DNA from: Halorubrum sp. PV6
GTDB taxonomy: Archaea > Halobacteriota > Halobacteria > Halobacteriales > Haloferacaceae
Length of the DNA stretch: 64,000 nucleotides
Assembly (NCBI RefSeq): GCF_003990725.2
Contig: NZ_CP030064.1
Coordinates: 124,001-188,000 of the forward strand
Direction of reading: 5' to 3'
Shown in pieces: positions 8,756 through 17,472 of this stretch. How positions within the stretch are numbered: the first letter of the stretch is position 1; every line of letters starts with the position of its first letter. The notes under the pieces are model-generated. The model saw only the letters and a list, made by a program, of their open reading frames with translations, was not told the origin of the DNA and did not search any database. The translations under genes and the position numbers were made by a program.

Positions 8756-10462
8756 ATGACAAACGATTCAACCAACTTCGACCTCTCGCGGCGCAAGCTC
8801 CTGGCCGGCCTCGGCGCGGTCGGCGTGGCCTCTGCGGGCGCAGGGCTCGGAACCACGGCGTACTTCAACGACACGGAGACCTTCGCGGGCAACTCGCTCA
8901 CCGCGGGTGAGCTCAACCTGCTCGTCGACTGGCAGCAGACGTACGACTTCGGTAACGGCCACACCTTCATCAACGCGCACCCCGACCACGACGGCGACGG
9001 GGAGCAGTCGATCTCGGACGGCGACGGCGGACAGATCAAGTACAGCGACTACGTGGACATCGACGACCCGGACAGCACCGGGGAGAACCTCCCGATCCTG
9101 AACTGTGACAACATTCCGCCAATCGACGAGGCCGACTTCCGCACCGACCCCGTCACGGGCAACCAGATGGACACGCTGGTCCAACTCACCGACGTGAAGC
9201 CCGGCGACGAAGGCGAGATCACCTTCTCGCTGCACCTCTGTGACAACCCCGGCTACGTCTGGATGCAGGCCGACAACGTCTCCGAGAGCGAAGGCGTCGA
9301 CACGGACCCAGAGCTGGCGGTCGACACGCCCGACGGCGGCGACCTCGCGCAGTTCATTAACGCGAAGCTCTGGTACGACGCGGACTGCGACAACGTCCGC
9401 GACGAGGCGGAGCCCGCCGACATCATGCTGACGCTCGACTTCTCGGGCTCGATGCTGTACCGCCAGTACACCGGCGTCGTCAGCGAAGACCCCATCACGG
9501 TCGGTCCCGACAACTTCTCCGAGACGACGAAGATCGACCTCGTCGAGCTCGCGGCCAAGGAGTTCGTCCAGTACCTCGACGCGCAGAACGCGGACGTCCA
9601 GGTCGGTATCGCCTACTTCGACGGCGAGAGGAACGGCGACACCGAGCCGCGCACGGGCATCTTACAGCCGATGACCAGCGACCTCTCGGTCGTCGACGCG
9701 TCGCTCAATGGCCTGCGCCAGAAGCTGGCAAACGTCGTCAGCGGCGGTGCCGGCTCGACGCCTTTCGACGGCGACGGTAGCCCCGACCCCAACACGCTTG
9801 CGTCCGGCGGTATCGCGACCGGCACCTTCATCGGCGAAGGTATCGACGACGCGCAGGCAGAGCTCGCGCTGAACGGGCGACCGGGAATCAAAGCGGTGAA
9901 CATCGTGCTGTCGGACGGCGAGTCGTTCAACGGCACCGGCTCGACGTCGTTCAGCTCGCCGCAGGACGCGGCGACGGACGCGCGCAGCTCCTCGCCCAGT
10001 CCGGCGACGGACCTGTACACCGTTTCGGTCGGTAGCGCCAACGACAGCATCCTGCAGGACATGGCCGGTGCGGCGACATCGCCGGGGGACGATCCCCAGT
10101 TCTTCTACGATGTTGACGACCCGGTGGTGATCCCGACGGTGTTCGGCGTCCTCGCCAGCCAGTTCGTCGCAGAGAAGATCATCATGGAAGACAGCCTCGA
10201 CAACGTGCTCGCGGCGCTGTCCTCCGGGAACGGCATCCCGCTCGACGGCAACATCCTCACCATGTACGACGAGCTGGAAGACCCCGCGGCCGACGAGGAC
10301 CGCGACGCGTTCGAGGGCAACGGCCTGATGTACTGTATCGGACTGGATTGGGAACTGCCCTTCGAAGTGGGCAACGTGATCCAGGGCGACACGCTCGCCT
10401 TCGACCTCGGCTTCTACACCGAGCAGGAGCGCCACAACGACGGCGCGGGGGTCTCGGCCTGA
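8756..10462 (+). CDS. TasA-like exported protein 2 with nested von Willebrand A domain
   Basis: The 568-residue protein has a twin-arginine/SipW-type signal (LSRRKLLAGLG ... TTAYFNDTETF) and a TasA-like fold marked by LTDVKPGDEGE and DNPGYVWM. After LWYDADCDN, a von Willebrand A domain (about residues 222-475) begins with the metal-ion-binding motif D228-F-S-G-S232. The TasA-like sequence resumes with DNVLAALSSGNG and ends ELPFEVGNVIQGDTLAFDL ... TEQERHND. The vWA domain thus appears inserted inside the fold rather than added to an end. vWA domains usually mediate metal-dependent protein or matrix contacts, so adhesion or fibre capping is plausible. The signal region is very similar to its neighbours even at the DNA level. 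Confidence 0.88.
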   Translation: MTNDSTNFDLSRRKLLAGLGAVGVASAGAGLGTTAYFNDTETFAGNSLTAGELNLLVDWQQTYDFGNGHTFINAHPDHDGDGEQSISDGDGGQIKYSDYVDIDDPDSTGENLPILNCDNIPPIDEADFRTDPVTGNQMDTLVQLTDVKPGDEGEITFSLHLCDNPGYVWMQADNVSESEGVDTDPELAVDTPDGGDLAQFINAKLWYDADCDNVRDEAEPADIMLTLDFSGSMLYRQYTGVVSEDPITVGPDNFSETTKIDLVELAAKEFVQYLDAQNADVQVGIAYFDGERNGDTEPRTGILQPMTSDLSVVDASLNGLRQKLANVVSGGAGSTPFDGDGSPDPNTLASGGIATGTFIGEGIDDAQAELALNGRPGIKAVNIVLSDGESFNGTGSTSFSSPQDAATDARSSSPSPATDLYTVSVGSANDSILQDMAGAATSPGDDPQFFYDVDDPVVIPTVFGVLASQFVAEKIIMEDSLDNVLAALSSGNGIPLDGNILTMYDELEDPAADEDRDAFEGNGLMYCIGLDWELPFEVGNVIQGDTLAFDLGFYTEQERHNDGAGVSA

Positions 10463-10534
10463 TCCCGAACCGTCGCTGAGACACAGACTCCACGCAGGCC
10501 ATCTGCTCGCCGCTACGGCGACACGCCTGCGTCC

Positions 10535-10609
10535 CGATTCGGCGCTTTTCGCGGCCGACGAGACGGTTCACGACCGCTGTCGGGATTCCCCACTCGGGGA
10601 TGATTCCGT
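10535..10609 (+). promoter_or_regulatory. Conserved leader copy A with hairpin before exported protein 3
   Basis: This 75-base segment is clearly similar to 12133-12208. Both share CGGCGC, GCGGCCGACG and TTCACGACCGC/CTCACGACCGC blocks. It ends in a hairpin TCCCC-ACTC-GGGGA (10587-10600) exactly nine bases before the ATG. The 3' arm with its flank, GGGGATGAT, resembles a Shine-Dalgarno sequence, so the hairpin might mask ribosome binding; that is an inference. Confidence 0.6.
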
Positions 10610-12067
10610 ATGAATGACGACACAACCGGACTCTCGCGGCGCAAGCTCTTGGCCGGCCTCGGCGCGGTCGGCGTGGCCTCTGCGGGTGCGGGACTCGGAA
10701 CGACGGCGTATTTCAACGATACAGAAACGTTCGCAAACAACTCCTTTACTGCGGGAACTCTCGATTTAAAACTCGACTACAAATCAACCTACCTCGGCGG
10801 CCCCGGCCGCCTGTCGGACATCCAGGAGATGGGCTACCCGGACGCCGAGTCGCTCGGCGACGGGCGGTACCTGCTCGGCGAGGCGCCCACCGATGAGCAG
10901 ATCGAGGAGTGGGAGACGCTCGTGCAAAGCGACGTCTTCGACTTCTGTTCGCCCGAGGCGGACGAGTTCCTCGTCAACGGCGACGGCATTCCGATCTTCA
11001 CCCTCGAAGACGTGAAGCCCGGCGACTCCGGCGAAGTGACGATCAGCGTCCACATCTGTGACAACCCGGCGTACCTCTGGATGGCCGGCGAGATCACCAG
11101 CAACGAAGAGAGGGGACAGACGGAGCCCGAGATCGTAGACGAGGGCACCGACACGGACGGCATCGGCGAGCTCGCCGACGAGATTCAGGTCTGCGTCTGG
11201 TACGACGAAGACTGCGACAACGTCTTCGAGCCCACCGGCACGGGCGAGCGCAACGAACTGGAAGTCGCCCTGGTCAGCGACGTCTCCGGGTCGATGGGCG
11301 GAACCCCGCTCTCGTCGCTCAAGACGGCCGCGACGGGCTTCGTGGACAACCTCTCGTCTCCCGACGAGGCGGCGGCTATCTCGTTCAGCTCCAGCGCGAC
11401 GACAGACCAGGAGCTGACGAACGACTACCAGCTCGTCAAGGACGCCATCAACGCGTACTCCTCGGGCGGCGGAACGTCCATCGCGGCCGGCATCGACGAG
11501 GCCGCCGACGAACTGGTGAACGGCACCAACGCCACGCCCGGCGCATCCAAGGTGATGATCCTGCTGAGCGACGGCAACTCCAGTGCGACCGCTGCGACCA
11601 CCGCGGCGGACGCCGCCAAGAACGACGACGGCATCCGCATCTTCACCATCGCGCTCGGGAGCGCCAACACCTCGCTGCTCCAGAGCCTCGCGAGCTCGCC
11701 CGACGACGCGTTCGTCGCGCCCGATCCGGCCGACCTCGACACGGTCTACGCCGAGATCGCGGAGATCGTCTTGGAAGGCGAACAGAAGATCATCGAAGGC
11801 TCCATGACCGATGTCTTCGCGGCCCTCTCCGAGGGCGTCCCCCTGGACGGCAACCGCATCGAAGAGGGGACGCAGGCGTACCCCGGTGCGACGACCCAGT
11901 GTATCGGCTTCGAGTGGGAGCTCCCGTTCGTCGAGGCGGGCAACGAGGTCCAGACCGACTCGATCTCCTTCGACATCGGCCTCTACGCCGAGCAGGAGCG
12001 CCACAACGACGATCCCGCTGTGACGTTTAATGGAACGGAAGCGAACAGCACCAGCGCCGGTAACTGA
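10610..12067 (+). CDS. TasA-like exported protein 3 with nested von Willebrand A domain
   Basis: The 485-residue protein has the shared signal (LSRRKLLAGLG ... TTAYFNDTETF, then NSFTAGTLDL). The TasA-like landmarks LEDVKPGDSGE and DNPAYLWM precede VWYDEDCDN, where a vWA domain starts with D224-V-S-G-S228 and runs to about residue 390. The TasA-like part resumes with EGSMTDVFAALSEGVPLDG and WELPF, and ends AEQERHNDD. This vWA domain is shorter than in protein 2, but it sits at the equivalent position. The ATG is set by the conserved leader and hairpin nine bases upstream. It is probably secreted and processed by the SipW-like peptidase of this locus; an adhesin or fibre-associated role is inferred. 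Confidence 0.88.
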   Translation: MNDDTTGLSRRKLLAGLGAVGVASAGAGLGTTAYFNDTETFANNSFTAGTLDLKLDYKSTYLGGPGRLSDIQEMGYPDAESLGDGRYLLGEAPTDEQIEEWETLVQSDVFDFCSPEADEFLVNGDGIPIFTLEDVKPGDSGEVTISVHICDNPAYLWMAGEITSNEERGQTEPEIVDEGTDTDGIGELADEIQVCVWYDEDCDNVFEPTGTGERNELEVALVSDVSGSMGGTPLSSLKTAATGFVDNLSSPDEAAAISFSSSATTDQELTNDYQLVKDAINAYSSGGGTSIAAGIDEAADELVNGTNATPGASKVMILLSDGNSSATAATTAADAAKNDDGIRIFTIALGSANTSLLQSLASSPDDAFVAPDPADLDTVYAEIAEIVLEGEQKIIEGSMTDVFAALSEGVPLDGNRIEEGTQAYPGATTQCIGFEWELPFVEAGNEVQTDSISFDIGLYAEQERHNDDPAVTFNGTEANSTSAGN

Positions 12068-12132
12068 CCGATCTGAAACCGCGGCAGCGAGCGGGCGGCC
12101 CGCTCGCCTCGGGCGGAACTCCCGCCCGATCC

Positions 12133-12208
12133 CCGGCTCGGCGCCTTCGGGCGGCCGACGCGGCGGCTCACGACCGCCACCGGGAGTTCCCTTCGGGGAT
12201 GATACACA
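12133..12208 (+). promoter_or_regulatory. Conserved leader copy B with hairpin before exported protein 4
   Basis: This is the second copy of the leader seen at 10535-10609. Its hairpin TCCC-TTCG-GGGA (12188-12199) has a TTCG loop and again lies exactly nine bases before the ATG. The conservation of this noncoding sequence between two paralogues suggests either recent duplication or a maintained regulatory role. Confidence 0.6.
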
Positions 12209-13630
12209 ATGAACGACGACACTATCGGACTCTCGCGGCGCAAGATGCTGGTCGGACTCGGAGCGGTGGGCGTAGCCTCCGCGGGCGCGGGCCTCGGCAC
12301 CACGGCGTATTTCAACGACACGGAGACCTTCCAGGGCAACTCCCTCACGGCCGGCGAGCTCGACCTGTTCGTCCACGTCGACTACTCTGAGGACCAGGGC
12401 AGCTACGCGCAGTACCAGACCCCTGACGGGACCTTCATTGACGGCAACGTCGTCGGGGGCGGCGAGGGCGATCCTCTCAGCATTCAGGTCTCCGACCTGA
12501 AGCCCGGAGACTCCGGCGAGGGTGATTTCTGCTTCTCTATCGTCAACAATCCGGCGTACTTGTGGATGTGCGGCGATCTGACGGCGAACGACGAGAACGG
12601 GATGAACGAGCCCGAAACGGAGTCGGACGAAACCGCCGGCGGCGACCTCGCCGACGCGATGCAGGTGACCGTCTCGTACTGTACGAGCGACGGCGCGAAG
12701 GGCGCCGAGATCGTCTCCGGCTCGCTCCGGGACGTGATGCTGGCGCTCCGCGCCGGCGTCCCGCTGTACGGTGACGGCGACCCGAGCGCGCCGGTGGCGA
12801 ACCGCCCCGCGTTCGAGGGCGTCGAGGAGCCGTTCGTCGACGATGCGCCGAACGTCGCGGAGCAGTGCGTCTGCTTCGATTGGATCGTTCCCACCAGCGT
12901 CGGGAACGAGATCCAGTCCGACTCCGTCGAATTCGACTTCGAGTTCTACGCCGAGCAGTCGCGTCACAACGACGGGACGAACAACCCCTGCGTCGAGTTC
13001 GACACCGTCCTGACGACCGACGCCGGTCCGGGCGTCGACCGCGACGGCGACGAGCAGGGCGACGCGACGGGGAGCTGGATCACCGCGCGGGTGAGCAGCG
13101 GCCCCACCACGGTCGTGCAGGTGGAGCTCGACGGCGACATGTACGGCGGCGGCAGTTCCGGTCTCGGCGAGTGGCCGAGCAACCCGAACTCCTACGTCGT
13201 CGAGGCCAACTTCGACGTCAACACCGACGGGCTCGGTGAGAGCCCGAACGACGACTTCCGGTTCGGCTTCGGCAGCGCGACCTCCGGTGCCCGGTCCGGT
13301 GGCATCGCGAACAGCACGAGCGGCGCGAGCGGTGACGGCGGGTACATCCGTCGCAACATCGGCACCGGCGGAAACAACAACCGCTTCGACACCGCCGCGG
13401 AGGACGCGCCCGGCTTCCTCGCGGTCGAGAGCGCCGACCGGCTGACCTACACGTTCGTCATCGACTGGACGAGCGGCCTGCCGGCGCTGTCGAGCGTTCC
13501 GACCCAGTTCGTCGTGAAGGAGGTCTTCGCCAGCGACGGCGGCGAGGGCGTCGCGTCGCCGAACAGCTCGAACGACGGCCGCGCGGCCATCGACAACGTC
13601 ACCGACGCGTCGGGGGTCATCAACGTCTAG
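12209..13630 (+). CDS. TasA-like exported protein 4 with an extra C-terminal domain
   Basis: The 473-residue protein has the shared twin-arginine/SipW-type signal (LSRRKMLVGLG ... TTAYFNDTETF, NSLTAGELDL) and a TasA-like domain to about residue 250 (VSDLKPGDSGE, NNPAYLWM, SGSLRDVMLALRAGVPLYG, AEQSRHNDG). There is no vWA insertion, so this copy shows the uninterrupted fold. A further 220 residues follow, Gly/Asn/Ser-rich with many short beta-like stretches; I do not recognise this second domain. It may extend the subunit outward or bind a ligand. The ATG follows leader copy B by nine bases. Confidence 0.86.
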   Translation: MNDDTIGLSRRKMLVGLGAVGVASAGAGLGTTAYFNDTETFQGNSLTAGELDLFVHVDYSEDQGSYAQYQTPDGTFIDGNVVGGGEGDPLSIQVSDLKPGDSGEGDFCFSIVNNPAYLWMCGDLTANDENGMNEPETESDETAGGDLADAMQVTVSYCTSDGAKGAEIVSGSLRDVMLALRAGVPLYGDGDPSAPVANRPAFEGVEEPFVDDAPNVAEQCVCFDWIVPTSVGNEIQSDSVEFDFEFYAEQSRHNDGTNNPCVEFDTVLTTDAGPGVDRDGDEQGDATGSWITARVSSGPTTVVQVELDGDMYGGGSSGLGEWPSNPNSYVVEANFDVNTDGLGESPNDDFRFGFGSATSGARSGGIANSTSGASGDGGYIRRNIGTGGNNNRFDTAAEDAPGFLAVESADRLTYTFVIDWTSGLPALSSVPTQFVVKEVFASDGGEGVASPNSSNDGRAAIDNVTDASGVINV

Positions 13631-13709
13631 ATCGGCGCGTGACGCGGCGGGCGCGACGGCGCCCGTCCGACCGACCACCCCCCACTCCGGACCCGAAAGG
13701 CCGGGACGA

Positions 13710-13759
13710 CGGTTCGACTCCGTCGGTGGGCGTTCCCCCTCGGGGACAAGATATCATAC
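13710..13759 (+). promoter_or_regulatory. Orphan leader copy C without a following gene
   Basis: A third copy of the hairpin leader: CGGTTCGACTCCG, then GGGCG and a TCCCC-CTC-GGGGA hairpin (13734-13746). At the position where copies A and B have the ATG (ten bases after the hairpin) there is ATA (13756), and no TasA-like protein follows. The rest of the 376-base gap (13631-14006) holds no supported gene, so a paralogue may have been lost here. Confidence 0.5.
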
Positions 13760-14006
13760 ATAACAGTAAATTCGGCCCACTGCGGCACGAGTCGCCGGTC
13801 TGGAGACCGCCTCCAGGCCCACACTTCGGACGCGACCGGGGCCGAACCGAGATTTCGCGCGGATCCGCTCGAATCGGTCGGGAAGGACCGCGTACCCCTC
13901 AGGTAGGACCGTCGGACCGGTTCGGTAGGTAGTCCATACATACGGACTGAGACGGCGTAAGCAGTGATATCGACGAAACGGCCGTTCCGGAGCCGACACC
14001 ACCACC

Positions 14007-14798
14007 ATGACACAGAAAGGATCACAGGGATCGACAATCACCCGCCGGGAGGCACTTGCAGGCGTCGGAGCCGTCGGCTTCGCGACGCTCGGTGCCGCCA
14101 GCGGTAGACCGACGGGAACAGACAGCTGGGATAGGTACTCTGCGTACACGTACGCACAGACCGACACGCCCTGGGACTTGCTCGTCGGCTGGCGCAGCAC
14201 CGAGAACGGAACGCTCGTCGATTCCAGTCCCACCGACGTCGAAGACGACGTCGAAAGCGCCGGCATCCGTCTCGTCGACTTCGACAACGCGCTCCCCGGC
14301 GACGAGGGCACCGCGAGCGTCGGGCTCCGGCTCGAAGACTCCGCGGGCGCGGCCCCGGACGGGGTCCGCGTGTGGTTCCGTCTCGCGCTCTCGGACGCGT
14401 TCGACGACACCGATCCCGCGAGCGTCGCGCTCGCCGAGCGCATCCACCTCAACGTTCGGTACGACACCGGGCTACTCGGGATCGGTGCCTGCGCGGGCGC
14501 AGAGAGCGACTTCGCCGACTACGGTCGGGAGATCGCCGACGGAACCCTCGCCGACCTGGTCGCCGGCCCGCTGGCGGACGGGATCGAACTCGATCCCACG
14601 CTGCTCGGTGACGGCTGTCTCACGACCGACGAGCGACGCTGCCTCATCTTCACCTGGGAGTTCGACTCCATCGGCGGCAACGCCGGGCAGGGCGGGACCG
14701 TCGACTTCGACGTCGAATTCACCGCGGACGACTGCACCAGCAACGTGAATCCGTTCACGTACGAGCCGACCAACGCCACCGCCGACGGGGGCAACTGA
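14007..14798 (+). CDS. Exported protein 5, divergent relative of the TasA-like family
   Basis: The 263-residue protein has an N-terminal twin-arginine signal (TRREALAGVGAVGFATLGAAS) but lacks the YFxDTE processing signature of its neighbours. The C-terminal region keeps the family pattern (CLIFTWEFDSIGGNAGQGG, VDFDVEF, then NVNPF), and the DNALPGDEGTASVGLRL stretch matches the KPGD region of the paralogues. It is therefore probably an exported, structurally related component with a different signal; a pilin-like minor subunit is possible. It is the first gene of an overlapping operon: its TGA shares a base with the ATG of the next gene (TGATG). Confidence 0.75.
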   Translation: MTQKGSQGSTITRREALAGVGAVGFATLGAASGRPTGTDSWDRYSAYTYAQTDTPWDLLVGWRSTENGTLVDSSPTDVEDDVESAGIRLVDFDNALPGDEGTASVGLRLEDSAGAAPDGVRVWFRLALSDAFDDTDPASVALAERIHLNVRYDTGLLGIGACAGAESDFADYGREIADGTLADLVAGPLADGIELDPTLLGDGCLTTDERRCLIFTWEFDSIGGNAGQGGTVDFDVEFTADDCTSNVNPFTYEPTNATADGGN

Positions 14799-16285
14799 TG
14801 AGCCGCGACATCGACGGATCGCCTCGACCGAGCGGCGTGAGTCGCCGCCGGTTGCTCGCCGGCATCGGCGGCATCGGCGCCGTCGGACTGGCCAGCGGCC
14901 TCGGTACCGGAGCGTATCTCGCGGACCGCGAGACGTTCTCGAACAACACCTTCGGCGCCGGCACGGTCGAGCTCCTCGTGAACGACGAGCCCACCAGCGG
15001 CACCTTCGCCGTCGACGTGTCGGGGATCCGCCGCGGCGATTCGGGCTGGAAGGAGTTCGAAATCGGCGCCCAGACGAACCCGGTCCGGGTCTGGCTCGCG
15101 ACCGAGTGCGTGGCGAGCAACGGTCTCGCACGCGAGCTCGAAGTCGACGTTCACGTCGATGAAACCTCCGTGACCGGCGGATACAAGCCGCTTCGAACCG
15201 TTCGAGATGACCTGTTCAACGGCGAGCGGATCGACGACGGCTGTCTCGCCCCCGAGGACACGATCCTCGTAGAGGTCTACTGGCGGCTTCCGGCCAACGC
15301 GATGGATGTCAGCGGGCAGACTGCCGACCTGACTTTCCAGCTGTACGCCGAGCAGTGCCGCCACACCACCGAAGCGGACGCGGAGGCGATGAACCCCTTC
15401 GCCGGCCGCGTCTGCGACGAGAACCGGTGTGTCCCCTGCGCGGAAGAAAACGACGACGACGTCAAGGTCGGCGGGCTCAGGCTCAAATACCTCGGCGACG
15501 AGATCCTCGACCCGCTTGTCGTCCGGGCCACCGGCGGCGGCGGAGGCGGGAACGGACGGGGGAACGGCAACAACCCCCCGACCGTGATATTCAACGATAC
15601 GGTCGGGCCGAGCGAGGAGTTCGTCCTCGACGGTGCGGATTCCGGGACGAACACGCCAGGCTGGATCGGGCCGAACATCTACCTCGACTCCGGCGGCGGC
15701 GCGTCGCGGAACAAGCGCACCGAGACCAACATTCACACGAGCTGCTCGGAGCCGCTCGGCCCCGGCGACGTCTACGGCGACTTCGAGGTCGTCGCGGTGA
15801 CGACGACAGACGACGAGCTGGTCTGTGAGAGCGGCACCGGCGGCGACACGCCGGACGACGAGCCCGAGCCCGAACCCGAGTGCGCCGTCTGCGAGGACGA
15901 GAAGGCCTCGCTCGCGACGCTCGACATCGAGTACATCGGGTCCGACGACGCGACCATCTCGGTCGTCTCGACGAAGGGGAACACGAGCGGCGAACTGTTC
16001 GTCGGGACCGTCTCCCAAGGTGACGTCTTCACCCTCGACAGGAAAGACGTGATCCGGGGCGGTAACAACGGGAACGGGAACGGCAACGGGAACGGCGGCA
16101 ACGGCCGCCCGACCAACAAGCTTGGCCCGGAGGTCGAGATCAGCGTCGACGGCGAGGCGAGACCCGTCGTTATCCACGTGAGCTGCTCGCAGCCGCTCGC
16201 GGTGGGCGACGTGTACGGCGACTTCGAGATCGACGCTGGAACAACCACGGACGGCGAGTCGCTGTGCGGCTCGGAGGCGAACTGA
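14798..16285 (+). CDS. Exported protein 6: TasA-like head plus two repeated C-terminal domains
   Basis: The 495-residue protein starts with a twin-arginine/SipW-type signal (VSRRRLLAGIGG ... GAYLADRETFSNNTFGAGT) and a TasA-like domain ending LYAEQCRHT near residue 188. Two related domains follow, each opening with a Cys-x2-Cys pair (VPCAEEN; CAVCEDE), containing a Gly/Asn-rich linker, and closing with nearly the same block (CSEPLGPGDVYGDFEV and CSQPLAVGDVYGDFEI). Duplicated cysteine-containing domains on flexible linkers suggest an extended surface-exposed or ligand-binding tip; this is inferred. It overlaps both neighbours by TGATG junctions, so translation is likely coupled with the signal peptidase gene downstream. 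Confidence 0.84.
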   Translation: MSRDIDGSPRPSGVSRRRLLAGIGGIGAVGLASGLGTGAYLADRETFSNNTFGAGTVELLVNDEPTSGTFAVDVSGIRRGDSGWKEFEIGAQTNPVRVWLATECVASNGLARELEVDVHVDETSVTGGYKPLRTVRDDLFNGERIDDGCLAPEDTILVEVYWRLPANAMDVSGQTADLTFQLYAEQCRHTTEADAEAMNPFAGRVCDENRCVPCAEENDDDVKVGGLRLKYLGDEILDPLVVRATGGGGGGNGRGNGNNPPTVIFNDTVGPSEEFVLDGADSGTNTPGWIGPNIYLDSGGGASRNKRTETNIHTSCSEPLGPGDVYGDFEVVAVTTTDDELVCESGTGGDTPDDEPEPEPECAVCEDEKASLATLDIEYIGSDDATISVVSTKGNTSGELFVGTVSQGDVFTLDRKDVIRGGNNGNGNGNGNGGNGRPTNKLGPEVEISVDGEARPVVIHVSCSQPLAVGDVYGDFEIDAGTTTDGESLCGSEAN

Positions 16286-17472
16286 TGACAACCATACTCA
16301 CTTCAGCACGGATGAAACGGGCGGCGAACATACTCGGGATCGTCCTGCTGATCGCGCTCGTCACGCCGTTCGCCGTGTACGCGGTCCCCGAGGTCGTCAG
16401 CGCAGACGAGAGCTTCGTCGTGCTCACGCCGAGTATGACCCCCGCCATCGCGCCCGGCGACGTGGTCGTCGTCGCGGAGCGTGACCCCGCCACGGTCGCC
16501 GTTGGCGACGTGATCACGTTCATGCGGGGCACGAGCGACGTGCCCGTGACACATCGGGTGATCGGCGTCGTCGAGACGGCGAACGGCCTCGCCTTCGAGA
16601 CAATGGGAGACGCTAACGAGGGACCCGATCCCGGCCTCGTGCCGGCGGCGAACCTCGTCGGCGTGGTCGCGCTGACCATCCCGTACATCGGGTTCGTCAT
16701 CCAGTTCGCCGGCACGCCCGCCGGCTTCGTGACCCTGGTGTTGCTCCCCTTCGGTCTGCTTGCAGTCACCGAAATCTGGTCGCTGGTGCAGGGGCGGAAC
16801 GGAGCCGAACCGGTCGCCGCGGCGGACGCGAGCGACGATCCGGATGCGACCGACGATCCGGACGCGAGCGATGGCTCGGCCTCGCCGACCGCAGCGGCCG
16901 CAGTCGTCGAGTCGCCGGCCGACTCGTCGACCGAGTCATCGACCGACGCGACCGCCGTCGCCAACGAGGCGGCCAACGGCGGCGTTTCGGTCGACGCCAT
17001 CGGCGGTGCGGCGGCGATGCTCGCGCTGTTTGCCCCGTACGCGATCTACATCGCGTTCGAGCTTCGGACCGCCGCGCCCATCGCGGTCGCGATCGGCTCG
17101 ACCACGCTGCTGCTCGGCGCCCTCGCGATCTGGGTCCCGGCGAGCGGCGTCCTCTCGCGGTCCGCGTCTACGGCAACCAACGCGTCGGCGCCTGCCGACC
17201 CCGAACCGGTCGCCGAGACCGGCGCCACCGACGGCGGTGACGTCGAGTCGACGGCAGAGACCGACTCGTCCGCGGCCACCGAGTCGTCGGACGCGGTCAG
17301 CGAGACCGAGTCCGTCGGCGAGGCAGCGCCCGTCGACGAGACAACCGCCGAGACCGCGGACGGTCACACTGACCCGTTCACGTCGCCCGACTCGCTCGAC
17401 GGCGCCGACCCCACGGCGGGGTCGTCGGTGACGCCGCCTGCGCAGGCGGACCGCACGGGGGAGGGCGACTGA
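16285..17472 (+). CDS. SipW-like archaeal signal peptidase I with C-terminal membrane extension
   Basis: The 395-residue membrane protein has an N-terminal transmembrane helix and the Ser/His catalytic arrangement of archaeal/ER signal peptidases: Ser50 in LTPSMTP, His90 in VTHRVIGV, and Asp109/Asp115 in [10 protein letters not shown] second transmembrane segment follows the catalytic domain. After an acidic Ala/Asp/Ser linker there are two more hydrophobic helices (about residues 240-290) and an acidic tail, so it is much longer than a basic SipW. It probably removes the signal peptides of the TasA-like proteins encoded around it. The start is the ATG overlapping the upstream stop (TGATG). 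Confidence 0.9.
   Translation: MTTILTSARMKRAANILGIVLLIALVTPFAVYAVPEVVSADESFVVLTPSMTPAIAPGDVVVVAERDPATVAVGDVITFMRGTSDVPVTHRVIGVVETANGLAFETMGDANEGPDPGLVPAANLVGVVALTIPYIGFVIQFAGTPAGFVTLVLLPFGLLAVTEIWSLVQGRNGAEPVAAADASDDPDATDDPDASDGSASPTAAAAVVESPADSSTESSTDATAVANEAANGGVSVDAIGGAAAMLALFAPYAIYIAFELRTAAPIAVAIGSTTLLLGALAIWVPASGVLSRSASTATNASAPADPEPVAETGATDGGDVESTAETDSSAATESSDAVSETESVGEAAPVDETTAETADGHTDPFTSPDSLDGADPTAGSSVTPPAQADRTGEGD

Noticed and set aside
10784-13678. A 964-codon open frame on the minus strand across the TasA-like genes
   Set aside because: It is antisense to three well-supported genes with signal peptides and conserved motifs. Long antisense frames are expected at this GC content, and its Arg/Val/Gly/Asp-rich composition matches no family.
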